NCBI RefSeq assembly: GCF_016097555.1
Contig: NC_054703.1
Location: forward strand, 4,973,471-5,037,470
Source of the DNA: Gigantopelta aegis
Taxonomy: Eukaryota > Mollusca > Gastropoda > Neomphalida > Peltospiridae
DNA: 64,000 bases
Direction: 5' to 3'
How positions within the stretch are numbered: position 1 is the first letter of the stretch; each line of letters starts with the position of its first letter. Of the stretch, positions 22,690 through 34,432 are shown one piece after another. Under the pieces are notes generated by a model. It was not told the DNA's origin. It ran no database searches and worked only from the letters and a program-made list of their open reading frames with translations. A program made the translations under genes and the position numbers.

Positions 22690-23090
22690 TCATTGATGTA
22701 CAAGGTGGTGTTTATTCTTGAAATAAAAAAACAAATATGTCAATAAAACAGGCGATTTATGCACTTTATTGGAGCTTACAATTTCATTGTTTTTCCAATA
22801 TGTGAGGGACCGTCTCTGATGACGGTTTAACCCTATCCCTCTCCAAAACAAAATATCTGTAGACATGTCTAAGTAACGTTTGAACAAAACTGCCAAGAGC
22901 CATTCTGAATGTGTAATCTATTATACCGGTGTTAAAGGTGCTATTCCCAAGTGCATAATGACAGGTATTGATTTTTGTTTTAATACATTTTTGCTTTAAA
23001 ATTTAAAGACTACACCTTCAACTATATACCCATAAATGCTTCTATGAAAATAATTGTATCTACTAGTCGAAAACACATTTTTATGGGGGA
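22690..23090. repeat. Dispersed repeat, pair of 55680-56440
   Basis: Shares TTTATGCACTTTATTGGA, a CCCTATCCCTCTCCAAAACA segment, TCTATTATACCGGT and AAAGGTGCTATT with the 55.7-kb copy. At about 23005-23030 it has the uninterrupted site (CTACACCTTCAACTATATAC) where the other copy carries a TTAA-type insertion. A 96-codon minus-strand ORF over 23022-23312 has no recognised domain. Confidence 0.8.
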
Positions 23091-24054
23091 ATCTTCATCT
23101 CTTCTTCCTGGCTTTATCAATGGCTCCGTATCATCATACATATGATCAACTGGTTCAGGAAATCCACAATATCTACTGCGATCAGTGACATCAGTGTGTT
23201 TCAAGTGAAATATGTCCTGTCCAGTATTTGATGACAACTCAAATAGTGTCAAAGCATCGTCTCTAGGGTGACCAAGATAGCAAACTATTAACAGTGTTGT
23301 GTCTGTCTGCATTCAAGAATATGCTTCATGCTTGGAGGAAAAATTGTGTATATATAGCTGCGTCAGAATTTCCTATCAGGTTGAATGTGCCATTTTGTTT
23401 ATCCTCAACCTTCTCCACGATGAGCCCATACTTACAAACTAATGTAACCCCACCATAAACCTTACCTCAAACAGATCTCAATACAAGTAAATTGTGCGCG
23501 GGTACCTACCCTCACTATAAACCTCACCATCAAAGAGATCTCAATACAGGTAAGTTGTGCGTAGGTACCTACCCTCACCATAAACCTTACCCTGTATAAA
23601 CATCAATAAGCATGAGTATTCATCTCTAACAATGCTACCATTAATTATTTTTAAACGTATGTTTTAGACATTCGTAAACACATAATTTCGAGGTCAATTA
23701 ATAGTTTGCATATAAATTGAAATATATAATGATCAATTATAATCATATTTATGAAAAGCGAATTTAAGTAGCATATTTTTAAAAAGCCCTACCCGCAAAG
23801 ATAAGAAAAATGTAAAAACAAAAGACCTCACTAAGCATAGGTACCTATTGCTAACAGACCATGCCCAAAATGCCCATTCAGAAGTGATTAAATTCTGGAT
23901 CTGGCCCAGAAAGACATAATTTTGAGATCAGTTGATTTTTATGTCAAGTTTCCCTATACTTTGCATGCAAATTGTAATGTATAACGGTTCATTACAATCA
24001 TATTTATGAAAAGCGAACTTTAGGTAGCATATTTGTAAATAGCCTTACCCACAA
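23091..24054. other. Intron 1 with diverged local duplications
   Basis: GGTACCTACCCTCAC and GATCTCAATAC repeat two to three times at 23460-23590 and 24290-24370. A block near 23690-23870 (CATATTTATGAAAAGCGAA) is repeated at 23930-24040. No coding signal. Confidence 0.6.
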
Positions 24055-24189
24055 GGGAGCGAGACGTAGCCTATTGGTAAAGTGCCCGCTGTGTGTGTGG
24101 TCCTTAATTATATGTCTGACGCCATATAACCGTAAATAAAATGTGTTGATTGCCTCGTTAAATAAAATATTTCCTTCTTCCTTCTTCTT
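24055..24189 (+). mobile_element. Internally deleted SINE with target-site duplication
   Basis: Only 135 bp: the type A head (GAGACGTAGCCTATTGGTAA) is joined directly to the type 1 tail (GTGTGGTCCTTAATTATATG to TTAAATAAAATATTTCC). The 12-bp CCTTACCCACAA stands on both sides (24043-24054 and 24190-24201). The missing core did not prevent a clean insertion, or it was lost later. Confidence 0.9.
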
Positions 24190-24201
24190 CCTTACCCACA
24201 A

Positions 24202-24435
24202 TTATAAGAAAAATGTAAAACACTTAACTTCCACTAATTTGACCCTAAATAACATTAAATGTCCCTCAAAATGACCTTTAAAGGTCACCTTTGTGTGGGA
24301 ACCTACCCTCACCGTAAATCACACCTACCCTCACCAGAAACCGTACCCTGTACAGATCTCAGTAAGCATTAGTACACATTTATAACAAACCATGCCCCAA
24401 AATGTGGACGTAATCTTTTCCTAAACATCTCAAGC
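24202..24435. other. Intron 1, unassigned
   Basis: Contains another copy of the TACCCTCACC-type segment; nothing else seen. Confidence 0.45.
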
Positions 24436-25672
24436 CTTACGGCTCATAGGCATATACATATACATTCAATAAACAATAATACAAACAGATAATATATACA
24501 ATGGGTGATTGTGTAATTGGAGGATGGACAGTTATATATGCTTAGAACGTAAAAAGGTTGCATGTTTGAGAAATTTACCGAGATTACATAGTTCTTTTCT
24601 GTTTTGAACTGATAATAATTGTACAATTTTAAACATAGATGGTTTGAACCAATAATATTTTTTTGATGTAAGTAATTCGTATGCCTGTATACAATGGACA
24701 TATCAGAATAAAATGATATTCGTCTTCTATATCGTCCTTATTGCACAATTTACATTTTCTTTCAGATCTTTCTATACCATAATATCTTCCTTGTTCAATG
24801 AGCAATTGATGGGAAGATACACGAAATTTTGTAATAAGCGTGGCATAACATTCAGAAATTGATATTCTAAGATAATATTGCAAACAAAAAGTATTTATCA
24901 GCAGTTTATATAATGTACATTTTGGAGATTTGTCTATTATAGCATCTTTCTCTTGAATTAGCTGGTCCGTTAGACGTATTTCTAAACATTTTAAAAATGA
25001 GTTAACACTATCTACATGCTGACTACACCAAACATCTCCGAAACCTATTGATAGTAGTAAATATCTTACCTGGTATAGCCAATTAGAGGGATTCATGTGT
25101 TCTAACATATCTTCATATAACGATTTTAAGATACAATTTCTGGTTTGTAGTAATTTCAACCAATATTTAACTATTCTAATTTTTCGCATAATACTTAAAG
25201 GAACTCTTCCAAGTTCTATCATGAGCAGGATGAAAACCCCCATTCGTATCCATAATTTAAAACACTAGAAACATAGGTATCGAAAACGTATAACTTCGTG
25301 TCCTTATTAAGGCATAGATTATTACATATTCTTGAAATTTGATTCATACATTTTCTGCCCTGTGAAGCAATTACCCTTTGTGATATAGTAAATTTTCCAT
25401 TAAAATTCAATGTCAATCCAAGGGAATTAAAACAATCAACAATTTCAATTAGGTCATCATTATATATCCATGATTCTTTAACAGTTATTTTACCTCTATT
25501 TCTGAATACAACAATTTTTTGTTTTATCTATATTAACACTGATGTTCCATTTTGTACTATATGCATAGAGCACATCAAGCATCTTCTGAAGACCTTCTAC
25601 TGTCTCTGATAAAAGAACAGTGTCATCAGCATACATTACAAGAAACAACGAAATATCGTGTAAATACATTGG
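24436..25672 (-). mobile_element. 3' part of LINE, nearly identical to 26697-27925
   Basis: Encodes, with breaks, the C-terminal region of a LINE ORF2. It includes a final zinc-knuckle-like motif (CKLCNKDD...HFILICPLY spacing) in the frame 24629-25243, and an upstream piece with SVLNYGYEWGF at 25219-25416. Differences from the second copy are few, for example a 3-base loss near 25244. It stops within the YADD region where a SINE begins at 25673. It is either a second insertion or, more likely, a local duplication of the larger element. Confidence 0.9.
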
Positions 25673-25998
25673 CTAATGGTAATGGGTTCGGATCCCAGTC
25701 GAGGCATGGGATTTTTAATCCAGATACCGACTCCAAATCCTGAGTGAGTGCACCGCAAGGCTCAATGGGTAGGCGTAAACCACTTGCACCGACCAGTGAT
25801 CCATAACTGGTTCCACAAAGGCCATGGTTTGTGCTATCCTGCCTGTGGGAAGCACAAACAAAAGATCCCTTGCTGCTAATCGGAAAGAGTAGCCCATGTA
25901 GTGGCGACAGCGGGTTTCCTCTCAAAATCTGTCTGACGCCATATAACCGTAAATAAAATGTCTTGAGTGCGTCGTTAAATAAAACATTTCTTTCTTTC
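25673..25998 (+). mobile_element. SINE (head type B truncated, tail type 1)
   Basis: Starts within the head (GGGTTCGGATCCCAGTCGAG), continues through GAGTGAGTGCACCGCAAGGC and the core, and ends GTCGTTAAATAAAACATTTC then TTTCTTTC. It separates the LINE fragment from a minisatellite that begins exactly at its 3' tail. Confidence 0.9.
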
Positions 25999-26690
25999 AT
26001 TGTTACATGTAAACATAGACTGGTACTTGAGACATCATTGTTACATGTAAACATAGACTGGTACTTGAGACATCATTGTTATATGTAAACATAGACTGGT
26101 ACTTGAGACATCATTGTTACATGTAAACATACACTGGTACTTGAGACATCATTGTTACATGTAAACATACACTGAAACTTGAGACATCATTGTTACATGT
26201 AAACATAGACTGGTACTTGAGACACATTAGTAAACACTGAAACTTGAGACATCATTGTTATATGTAACATACACTGGTAGACTGGTACTTGAGACATCAT
26301 TGTTACATGTAAACATAGACTGGTACTTGAGACATCATTGTTACATGTAAACATAGACTGGTACTTGAGACATCATTGTTACATGTAAACATACACTGAA
26401 ACTTGAGACATCATTGTTACATGTAAACATAGACTGGTACTTGAGACATCATTGTTACATGTAAACATAGACTGGTACTTGAGACATCATTGTTTCATGT
26501 AAACATAGACTGGTACTTGAGACATCATTGTTACATGTAAACATAGACTGGTACTTGAGACATCATTGTTACATGTAAACATAGACTGGTACTTGAGACA
26601 TCATTGTTACATGTAAACATAGTCTGGTACTTGACACATCATTGTTACATGTAAACATAGACTGGTACTTGAGACCTCATTATGACATAC
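25999..26690 (+). repeat. 38-bp minisatellite, about 18 units
   Basis: The unit is CATCATTGTTACATGTAAAC plus ATAGACTGGTACTTGAGA. It is very regular. It fills the space between a SINE tail and the next LINE copy. Confidence 0.95.
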
Positions 26691-28268
26691 CGGCTCATAG
26701 GCATATACATATACATTCAATAAACAATAATACAAACAGATAATATATACAATGGGTGATTGTGTAATTGGAGGATGGACAGTTATATATGCTTAGAACG
26801 TAAAAAGGTTGCATGTTTGAGAAATTTACCGAGATTACATAGTTCTTTTCTGTTTTGAACTGATAATAATTGTACAATTTTAAACATAGATGGTTTGAAC
26901 CAATAATATTTTTTTGATGTAAGTAATTCGTATACCTGTATACAATGGACATATCAGAATAAAATGATATTCGTCTTCTATATCGTCCTTATTGCACAAT
27001 TTACATTTTCTTTCAGATCTTTCTATACCATAATATCTTCCTTGTTCAATGAGCAATTGATGGGAAGATACACGAAATTTTGTAATAAGCGTGGCATAAC
27101 ATTCAGAAATTGATATTCTAAGATAATATTGCAAACAAAAAGTATTTATCAGCAGTTTATATAATGTACATTTTGGAGATTTGTCTATTATAGCATCTTT
27201 CTCTTGAATTAGCTGGTCCGTTAGACGTATTTCTAAACATTTTAAAAATGAGTTAACACTATCTACATGCTGACTACACCAAACGTCTCCGAAACCTATT
27301 GATAGTAGTAAATATCTGACCTGGTATAGCCAATTAGAGGGATTCATGTGTTCTAACATATCTTCATATAACGATTTTAAGATACAATTTCTGGTTTGTA
27401 GTAATTTCAACCAATATTTAACTATTCTAATTTTTCGCATAATACTTAAAGGAACTCTTCCAAGTTCTATCATGAGCAGGATGAAAACCCCATATTTCGT
27501 ATCCATAATTTAAAACACTAGAAACATAGGTATCGAAAACGTATAACTTCGTGTCCTTATTAAGGCATAGATTATTACATATTCTTGAAATTTGATTCAT
27601 ACATTTTCTGCCCTGTGAAGCAATTACCCTTTGTGATATAGTAAACTTTCCATTAAAATTCAATGTCAATCCAAGGGAATTAAAACAATCAAAAATTTCA
27701 ATTAGGTCATCATTATATATCCATGATTCTTTAACAGTTATTTTACCTCTATTTCTGAATACAACAATTTTTTGTTTTATCTATATTAACACTGATGTTC
27801 CATTTTGTACTATATTCATAGAGCACATCAAGCATCTTCTGAAGACCTTCTACTGTCTCTGATAAAAGAACAGTGTCATCAGCATACATTACAAGAAACA
27901 ACGAAATATCGTGTAAATACATTCTGACAAGTGTAATACCTGTGTAATTATTTGTATCATTTACGTTACCTTTCTTATATAGAGGAATTACAATACCTTC
28001 CGACCAACTTGAAGAAAATATCCCACTATCAAATATAACATTAAAAAATTCGAGTCAAAAAAAGGAACAAATACATCTTGGAACGTAATAAAATATTCAT
28101 TAAGTAAATGGTCTTTTCCTGGTGATTTTCGTGATTTTAAATGTCGTATTACTGTGTGAACCTCTTCTTCAGTGATTGGGCAGTCGAGCTCTTCGTAAGT
28201 GCCCTCGTCGTGTTCTTCTGCAGCATCTGGAGGGTCGTCTGTGTTACTGGCTAAATCTTTAAAATGTT

Positions 28269-29627
28269 TTAAAAAATCATCCAGAGATAAATCTGTTTTC
28301 GGTTCACGTTTGCGCTTTTTAATAAACTAAAGAACTGCCGAGGATTACATTTTCTTAGGAAACCAATCCTATTGCCTTCAAATCTCAAGTAATTTCTTTT
28401 AACTCTACGCTCATAAGTCTTGTATATGCGTTTAGCTAAAACTAAAGCTTGCTTATTGTTTACATTACGTTCAGTATTAAAAACATGCAAAGAATTTCGA
28501 TAACCATTGTGTAATGTTCTGCATCTATCATCAAACCATTGCTTATTAGTGTGAACAGATTTCACGTGTGTATGGCTATGGAACAGCTTGGATGTTTTCA
28601 AACAGTATGGCTCAAAAATGTCATTAATTAGAGATGTAAAGTCCACAAGCCCTTCGCTGACAGACGTTTCGGATGACTGCATGTTGTCAATAAACTCTTG
28701 CATGTCGCTGGATTTCTCATACAGTTTTCGCTTCATTTCCTCTAATTTGTCATCGCTCCATACATAAGATGTAGAAACTGATACGTCATCAACAATAGGA
28801 CCGCAGTCATGAAGTTGTTTACAGTTCATAGTAAACGCTATAGGTGCATGATCTGACCACTCATTAAAATCGCACACATGCAGTTCAGAAATTGTATCCA
28901 CGTTATCTTTGTGTTCAAGAACGTAATCTATTACACTTGAACCTAAATGGTTGTAAAAAGTAAAACGGCCACATTCGTCACCTGGCAAACGACCATTGCT
29001 TATGTGTAAACCTGTAGTTTTACACAACGTTATTAATTTTCTACAAAAAGAATTAACGGTGGAGTCTTCGGTTACACGTTTCTTCATCGCCCTGTCAGCG
29101 TCATACATCATAAATTCCGATAAAATATCTAATACTGGTTTACCTACAACATCTGTTTCTATATAGTCAACCTGAATGCCCACACGACTGTTAAGGTCAC
29201 CAGCAACAATAACTGTACCAAGTTCACAGAACTCGCAAACATCATTCAAAATACAGTCAAATATATCGCTGTTGTATATCTTATAAAACACGTTGTTTTC
29301 ATGGGGTATGTACGAGAAGCATATATACACATTAGACGAAAATAGTTGTTCGATTTTAAACCAAATTAATGAACCTTCCACATTTTTTACAATCGAAACT
29401 ACACGTGATAAAACTTGCTTGTACAACACGACAAGACCCCCACCTTTACCTTTACTTCTAGGAAAACACTTGCATTCATATTCCTTATTGAATAACTCTA
29501 GATCTAGTTCGGTATCGCTTTTGATCCAACATTCACATAGAAATATAATGTCATATTGCATTAATAGTTCAACAAATTGCTTATCGTAAAATTTATTTTC
29601 AACGTTCCTGTTTATGTTCCACGACAA
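28269..29627 (-). pseudogene. LINE ORF2 N-terminus: APE-type endonuclease
   Basis: An open frame of 452 codons. It starts SWNINRN and has YDIIFLCECWI, GGLVVLYK, an IVAGDLNSRVG motif, IDYVL and a WSDHAPI motif. These are the expected order and catalytic signature of the apurinic-endonuclease-like domain that nicks target DNA. The C-terminal half has NKQWFDDRC and NPRQFFSLL, the linker also seen in the 13.99-kb LINE. The frame ends before the reverse transcriptase, which continues in another frame and is internally deleted. Confidence 0.85.
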
Positions 29628-29657
29628 GACCCGAAGTTGTCCTACCTCCGTGTTTTC

Positions 29658-30627
29658 CTACGCAGTTGATACTGACGGTTGAGTAGGGGATTTATAGAAA
29701 ACATTGTCAATATAAAGTTTGTTATACACAAGTCGTGTGTCCTGTCCTTGCTGTCGCTTTTCTTTCATGACTTTGCGCAGTTCTTTACGCTGATTGTTTA
29801 TTTCAGGTGGAAAATGCTCATTGATATAAAAGTTTGTACCTTTCAATTCTCGCGATCTACCTTTTACGTGTTGTCGTTGTTTGAAGTCGCTAAACTTTGC
29901 AACAATCGCTCGCGGTTTAAATCGGCCACCCATCCTGTGAACTCTTTCGAACTTCACGTTGGCGGTTTCTGCTTTGTCCATTTTGAGATTGACTTCAAGG
30001 AATTCGCGAAGGACGTTTTCTGTCATGTCAGGCGTCTCGTTGTCTTTCTCGGGTATGTTGGCAAAGATTAGATTGTCTCGCATGGAGCGTGACTTTAAAT
30101 CGACAATTTCACTCTTGAGGCTTTTGTTCTCGGCTTCTACACCGGTTACACGGTCCGCTAAATCACCGAACTGAAACTCAAAACAGTCAGCCCTGTCGTT
30201 CAGTTTTTCTAATATCTCTTCTGTTTTTAACTGTCTTTTATTAATATCAGCTCTTACTTTAGAAAGTTCTTTTTCAAATTCTGTCATTTTAGCTTCAACA
30301 CACTCTAGTTTTTCTAACTTCTTTGCAACCACATCCACTTTTTGATGTAACGCGTGAATAGCGTTTGTTAGCGTAATTGCCCAAGGTGGGGGTCACAAAT
30401 CGACCTGGCCTGTTGGTGCGGACATCATGGGCGAATTTAACAAATGCATATATTGCTGGCTGTTCATCGTTGGTAGTAGATGTCATTGGCTGCTGTGCGT
30501 ATTCGTTTGGAGTAGCGCCGTGTAATACACTGTTTGTTTCATTGAGAACACTACTCACCAACTTGGGCTGGCTATGGTCACTACTGTCCGAACTGCTGTT
30601 TTCCTTCTTCTTCTTTCTTTTACCCAT
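29658..30627 (-). pseudogene. LINE ORF1 (nucleic-acid chaperone-like), one frameshift
   Basis: The 5' part (from 30627) starts MGKRKKKKENSSS, basic and serine-rich. After a one-base shift near 30375 the reading continues to 29658. The second part has a heptad-rich coiled coil (LEKLECVEAKMTEFEKEL to about SEIVDLKS). An RRM-like domain of the L1 ORF1 type follows (SMRDNLIFANIPE, FERVHRMG) and then a basic C-terminal domain with RPIV-like segments (FKPRAIVAKFSDFKQR). In L1-type elements such proteins coat the RNA. The frameshift could be a decay mutation. Confidence 0.8.
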
Positions 30628-30860
30628 TTAGAACCTTTTCCACAACAAAATCACAAATACTTGAGCATACCATTCAATTTCAACCGGTTTCCTCACCTAA
30701 TAATGACTTCACGAATGAATAAACAAAAAAATCACTGGAGCTCCAAAAGACAACCTCTTGTCAAGTCGCCTTTAACGAGTAAACATATTTTTACATAAGA
30801 ATCAATATTCAAACCTTCCTGACTCACCGACATAGATACATCGACCTGGCTCCCGTACTA

Positions 30861-31755
30861 TGACGCTCACGTATAACTATGATATAGCACCTTTAAGTGG
30901 TTGCAGGATTGTGTAAATTTCTAATGTACTTACATTGAATTTATATTCACTAAATATACGGATCATAATTAATAATTTATGCTGCAATTCAAAATACTCA
31001 GTTAACTAGCAGTTTTAAATTAAAAGTTTGTTTAATAGTAAATAAAACTGACACATGTAGATCAAAATGTGTAATAGTTTGTTTCAATAAAGTGTAGTAA
31101 ACGCCACCTTTTACACCAATGAGAGTCGAAACAAGTAAATGCTAAATTATGTAGAGTATCATTAAATAGATATTTACAAAACATTCACTTGTCAGTTTAA
31201 AATGAAAGAAATAATCGACGAAAATCAGTTTTATTCTATTTCCGACACTACTTTAGTGTAATATGAATCCTGCGAATGTTTGCAACATAATTAAATATGT
31301 AGATCACTTTCTCCAAAAGAGACAAAGTGGACATAACCATTCTCCAAGGAACCGTGTTTGGCATTAATTCTGATGCTGTCCTTGAAATACTACTAATCTA
31401 GTATAAACTTTAATGTTAGCTATTTGAAATAAAAAAAAACAAAAAAACAACAACATCAACCATGAAATTGTCATTAAGCAGTAAAGTACAAGGTTTGTAA
31501 TGGACATACATGTAAATCTGTGTAATTAATTGTTTAAATAACAATAAATATGTTCAATTCTGACACTTACACTGGCTTCCATGTATGTGTCAGCGCTGAA
31601 CCGATCATTAGTGACGTCACGCCACTGTCGTTCTGCTAGTTAGCGAATCTACCGCTGCCGAATATAGTGACATTCAAGCTACATTACTGACATTGTTTAC
31701 AATTGGCGCAAATGAAAAGAATGATAATGGATGATAAAAAGAATACCCCTCTTGT
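30861..31755. other. Intron 1, unassigned AT-rich sequence
   Basis: The part at about 31080-31260 is an inverted match to 53620-53790 (CACTTGTCAGTTTAA/TTAAACTGACGAGTA; GCTAAATTATG/CTAATTTAGCA), a dispersed repeat. No exon seen. Confidence 0.55.
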
Positions 31756-31850
31756 GTCTTGTGATATCATAATTTATGAACATTCGTTGATAAAATAATA
31801 AAAATCCTCGCCAAGCCTGGCGCTGATAAATTATGATATCACAAGACAGT
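31756..31850. repeat. Inverted repeat (hairpin), 23-bp arms
   Basis: TGTCTTGTGATATCATAATT is followed about 65 bases later by its inverse. The arms are essentially perfect and enclose a loop with CCTCGCCAAGCCTGGCGC. Probably a small foldback element. Confidence 0.85.
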
Positions 31851-32285
31851 CTGGGAGTATCCTCTATTTGTCATATAATATCTTACCTTTTCAGTGCAAT
31901 CAAAGTATGTGATATTTTTCAGATCACATACTTTAAGAATTGATAACTTTGCAAAATAGATGTAAATTAATCGAGGCCACGGCACAAGGTTTATTGACAT
32001 TAAAGAAAACGTACTAGGGTGACACTTCATAATTGACGTATGTATTCATAGTCATCAAATAAACAGATTTCAACAGCAATTTTACACTGATAGCTGTCCA
32101 GCGTTCAGAAAAACAACGAAAAAACAACAAAAACCCACCAAAAAACAACAACAACGTTAAGCAGTAGTTTGACGTCATTTCCATCCGAAAAGATACAGAG
32201 CCACATATTCTTACGTCATTTGAATATCGGGTAATATCTGACTGGAATTAAAGTTTCCTGCACAGTTTACAAAACACACTCTGGT
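31851..32285. other. Intron 1, unassigned
   Basis: Nothing recognised apart from A-rich runs. Confidence 0.4.
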
Positions 32286-32289
32286 AATA

Positions 32290-32450
32290 ACCTCTATTGT
32301 ATGTGCTATCCCGACTGTGGGATGGTGCATTTAAAACATTGATTACCACAAATGGAAAAATGGAGCGGGTTTCCTCTCTATGACTATGTATGAAGTACTA
32401 AATGTTTGACATCCATTAATAAATCAATGTGCTCTAGTGGTTTTTTATTA
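32290..32450 (+). mobile_element. SINE fragment (core and tail type 2)
   Basis: TGTATGTGCTATCCCGACTG, GCGGGTTTCCTCTCTATGAC and CAATGTGCTCTAGTGG in order. It ends about 20 bases before the sushi exon, so it supplies the DNA just before the branch/acceptor region. Confidence 0.8.
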
Positions 32451-32469
32451 TTATATTTGTTTTGATTAG

Positions 32470-32678
32470 CGATATTAGAAGAAGCCACATGTCCTGCACC
32501 ACCGCCCCTGCCCAATGGCACAGTGACCTACACTTCAGTTGTAATAGGAAGCACTGCCACCTACAGCTGTGATGCAGACTACCACTTTTTTGGACTCAGC
32601 CAGTCAAGTGTCTGTGAGACGACTCGAGCGTGGAATGGTCTTAACGGTTCTTGTAGACAAGTGTTTTTCTACAACATT
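32470..32678 (+). CDS. Lectin gene exon 2: sushi (CCP) domain
   Basis: 209 nt between an acceptor (TTTTGATTAG) and a donor (GTGAGT at 32679). It enters in phase 1 and leaves in phase 0, so it fits both exon 1 and exon 3. It encodes one sushi/CCP module: TCPAPPPLPNGTV, then TATYSCDADYHF, then SSVCETTRAWNG and GSC. The four cysteines, the PPxPNG turn and the tryptophan before the last cysteine are the standard markers of this fold. Sushi modules serve in protein-protein contacts in complement and adhesion proteins. It ends VFFYNI, which leads into the first strand of the galectin domain on exon 3. Confidence 0.85.
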
Positions 32679-32837
32679 GTGAGTATTAACTGTAGCATGT
32701 GAGATGCATGGATCGTGGATTGATTGTTAAAAATGCCTTGGTACATATCAAAAGGTTAAATTCCACTAGAACCTCAACGACCTTGCGAAGACGTTAACCA
32801 AACGAGTTCTGTGATACACATAGATGGTAATAAAGCA

Positions 32838-32956
32838 GTTACCAGTTATTATTATATTTATGTCCCACGTGAAATAATGTCCACTTGTCACGAGTTTTAG
32901 TGAGTGACAAGTGAAAACTATTTCACGAAGGACACAAATTTGATGATAACTGGTAC
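32838..32956. repeat. Imperfect hairpin/foldback element
   Basis: ACCAGTTAT...GTCC...CACTTGTCAC at the left is mirrored by GTGACAAGTG...GGACA...ATAACTGGT. The stem is nearly the full length. A half copy (TTATGTCCCGAGTGAAATAA) is at 33424. Confidence 0.8.
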
Positions 32957-34334
32957 CGAGTTTGCTATTCTGTTAATTACCCCAGGCTATTTCCTCTCTC
33001 TAAAACTTTTTTTTTTTTGTATATACGTAGGCTAAAGGTACATTAATATAGAAACGATGTAAACCACTTTAAACACTGTTCTGGACATTGCTATAGCTGT
33101 ATTACAATCACGTTCACTGATGCTGTTCAAAAACCTATTATATTTATTATGTAAAAAAAAAATATCTATAATGAATTGCACTAAAATAACGTGAACTCTT
33201 TCAAGCACTTGACGTTATTTTGTGTGTTAGCTAAATTGCGATGACGTCATCTTTAGTATCGACAAGATCATTGGTTTATAAGCATCAAAGCGTCCAATAT
33301 TATTGTACGTTAGACCAATGAAGAATGTTTCACACATAATTTTTATTTTTATTTTCTCCGTTATGAGTTATCGGAAGGGTAATAAATACAGAATATTAAA
33401 CAACCTTCCATTTCGTATCATGTTTATGTCCCGAGTGAAATAATTTTCAGTTGTCAAAAGCTTTATGGCTTAATACAACCCTTACACGACCGTCTTTGAA
33501 GTCACTAAACACGAAATTTAACAACGAACGCTTGTCCATCGCAGATGGCGTCGACAACATTCCAGGCTAGTTTCGCCATGTCCTGCAGTTAAAGGTAAAG
33601 AAGTGTACGATCTACGAACGCATAGCAAACCAGCAGGCAGGTGGTTACAAACTTTTATGTGAAACCTAAAATCCATGATGCCTGTTAGAGGTGCACTTAT
33701 GAGATGATTACAGATGCGCATACCAAAGTTGCACAGTTGGTTACAGAATGTTTTAGTGTTAAAGAAATCCATGATGCCTGTTAGAGGTGCACTTATTAGA
33801 TGATTACAGTTGTTGTTGTAGCCGAGTTGCACTTATTAGATGATTACAGAAGGCGCTAGTGTTAAAGAGTTTGGTGGTGGCAGATGGACGTTCACTTGGT
33901 GGTGAACTCTACCAGTTGTTCTGTGTCGCTACCATAGTCTTCTAATAGACTGAGGCATTCATTTGATGAGCTGTACAAGTCTGTCTTTGTCCAGCCTGAG
34001 GCATCTACATGGCTATAAAACATTCTGGCAATGTCAGTCAGAGCATTGTTACGATTTAGCAATCCTCAAAATATTATATGCTCTAAAATACCACGGCAAC
34101 ATAACTTGCTTAATCCAGACATTTAGGAAGTTTAGGGGTATAGGAAGTGCAATATCTATTAAATATCTATGGTGGGAACAAACATCAATGTTTTCGAGTT
34201 CTCGGAGATTGAGTTTTCGAAGTCTGTTATTACTATTTCGTATAGCAATCCGGCCGGGACTGTCCCTTCAGTGTGAGAGACCAATGCTTGTTTCCGATGT
34301 TTGACTATAGATGCATAATTTATTCTTCTTTCAG
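32957..34334. other. Intron 2, unassigned with a local repeat
   Basis: AAATCCATGATGCCTGTTAG and AGAGGTGCACTTAT repeat at 33665 and 33765, with a third partial near 33825, period about 100-110. No further exon recognised. Confidence 0.5.
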
Positions 34335-34432
34335 ACACTTCCTAGCGGTACAACTCGGGACATATCTGTTCCTGGATTAGTTACCGCAGGATGGAAGATA
34401 GAGGCAATAGGAACGCCACTTGATTCACCAAG
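34335..34432 (+). CDS. Lectin gene exon 3: first strands of galectin domain
   Basis: 98 nt after TTTCAG. It enters in phase 0 and ends in phase 2 (AG|GTAATT). It encodes TLPSGTTRDISVPGLVTAGW then KIEAIGTPLDSPR. A galectin domain begins with a strand, a P-x-G turn and a G-x-x-x-G-W-x-I-x-I/A-x-G strand, which fits. Its last bases complete an arginine with the first base of exon 4. The end of this exon together with its donor is the left unit of a 111-bp tandem array, so several look-alike donors follow. Confidence 0.75.

Larger units (their letters stand above)
26691..30860 (-). mobile_element. LINE with ORF1 and ORF2 (reverse transcriptase internally deleted)
   Basis: The longest LINE in the window, about 4.2 kb on the minus strand inside intron 1 of the lectin gene. 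From 5' to 3': ORF1 (30627 to 29658), ORF2 endonuclease (from 29627), a partial reverse transcriptase (28260-27700) and a C-terminal zinc-knuckle region (27506-26880). The reverse transcriptase runs from GKDHLLNEYFI and NDTNNYTGITL straight, in frame, to FLVMYADDTVLLSE. The stretch that normally carries catalytic motif A and the QGxxLSP motif is therefore missing. A second break follows NYGYEIWGFHPAHD. No poly-A tail is visible at its 3' end (26691). Confidence 0.9.

Noticed and set aside
23022..23312. 96-codon minus-strand ORF
   Set aside because: Lies partly in a dispersed repeat, has no recognised domain, and no splice or promoter context; not supported as a gene.
29293..30071. Plus-strand ORFs across the LINE
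   Set aside because: Antisense shadows of LINE ORF1 and ORF2.
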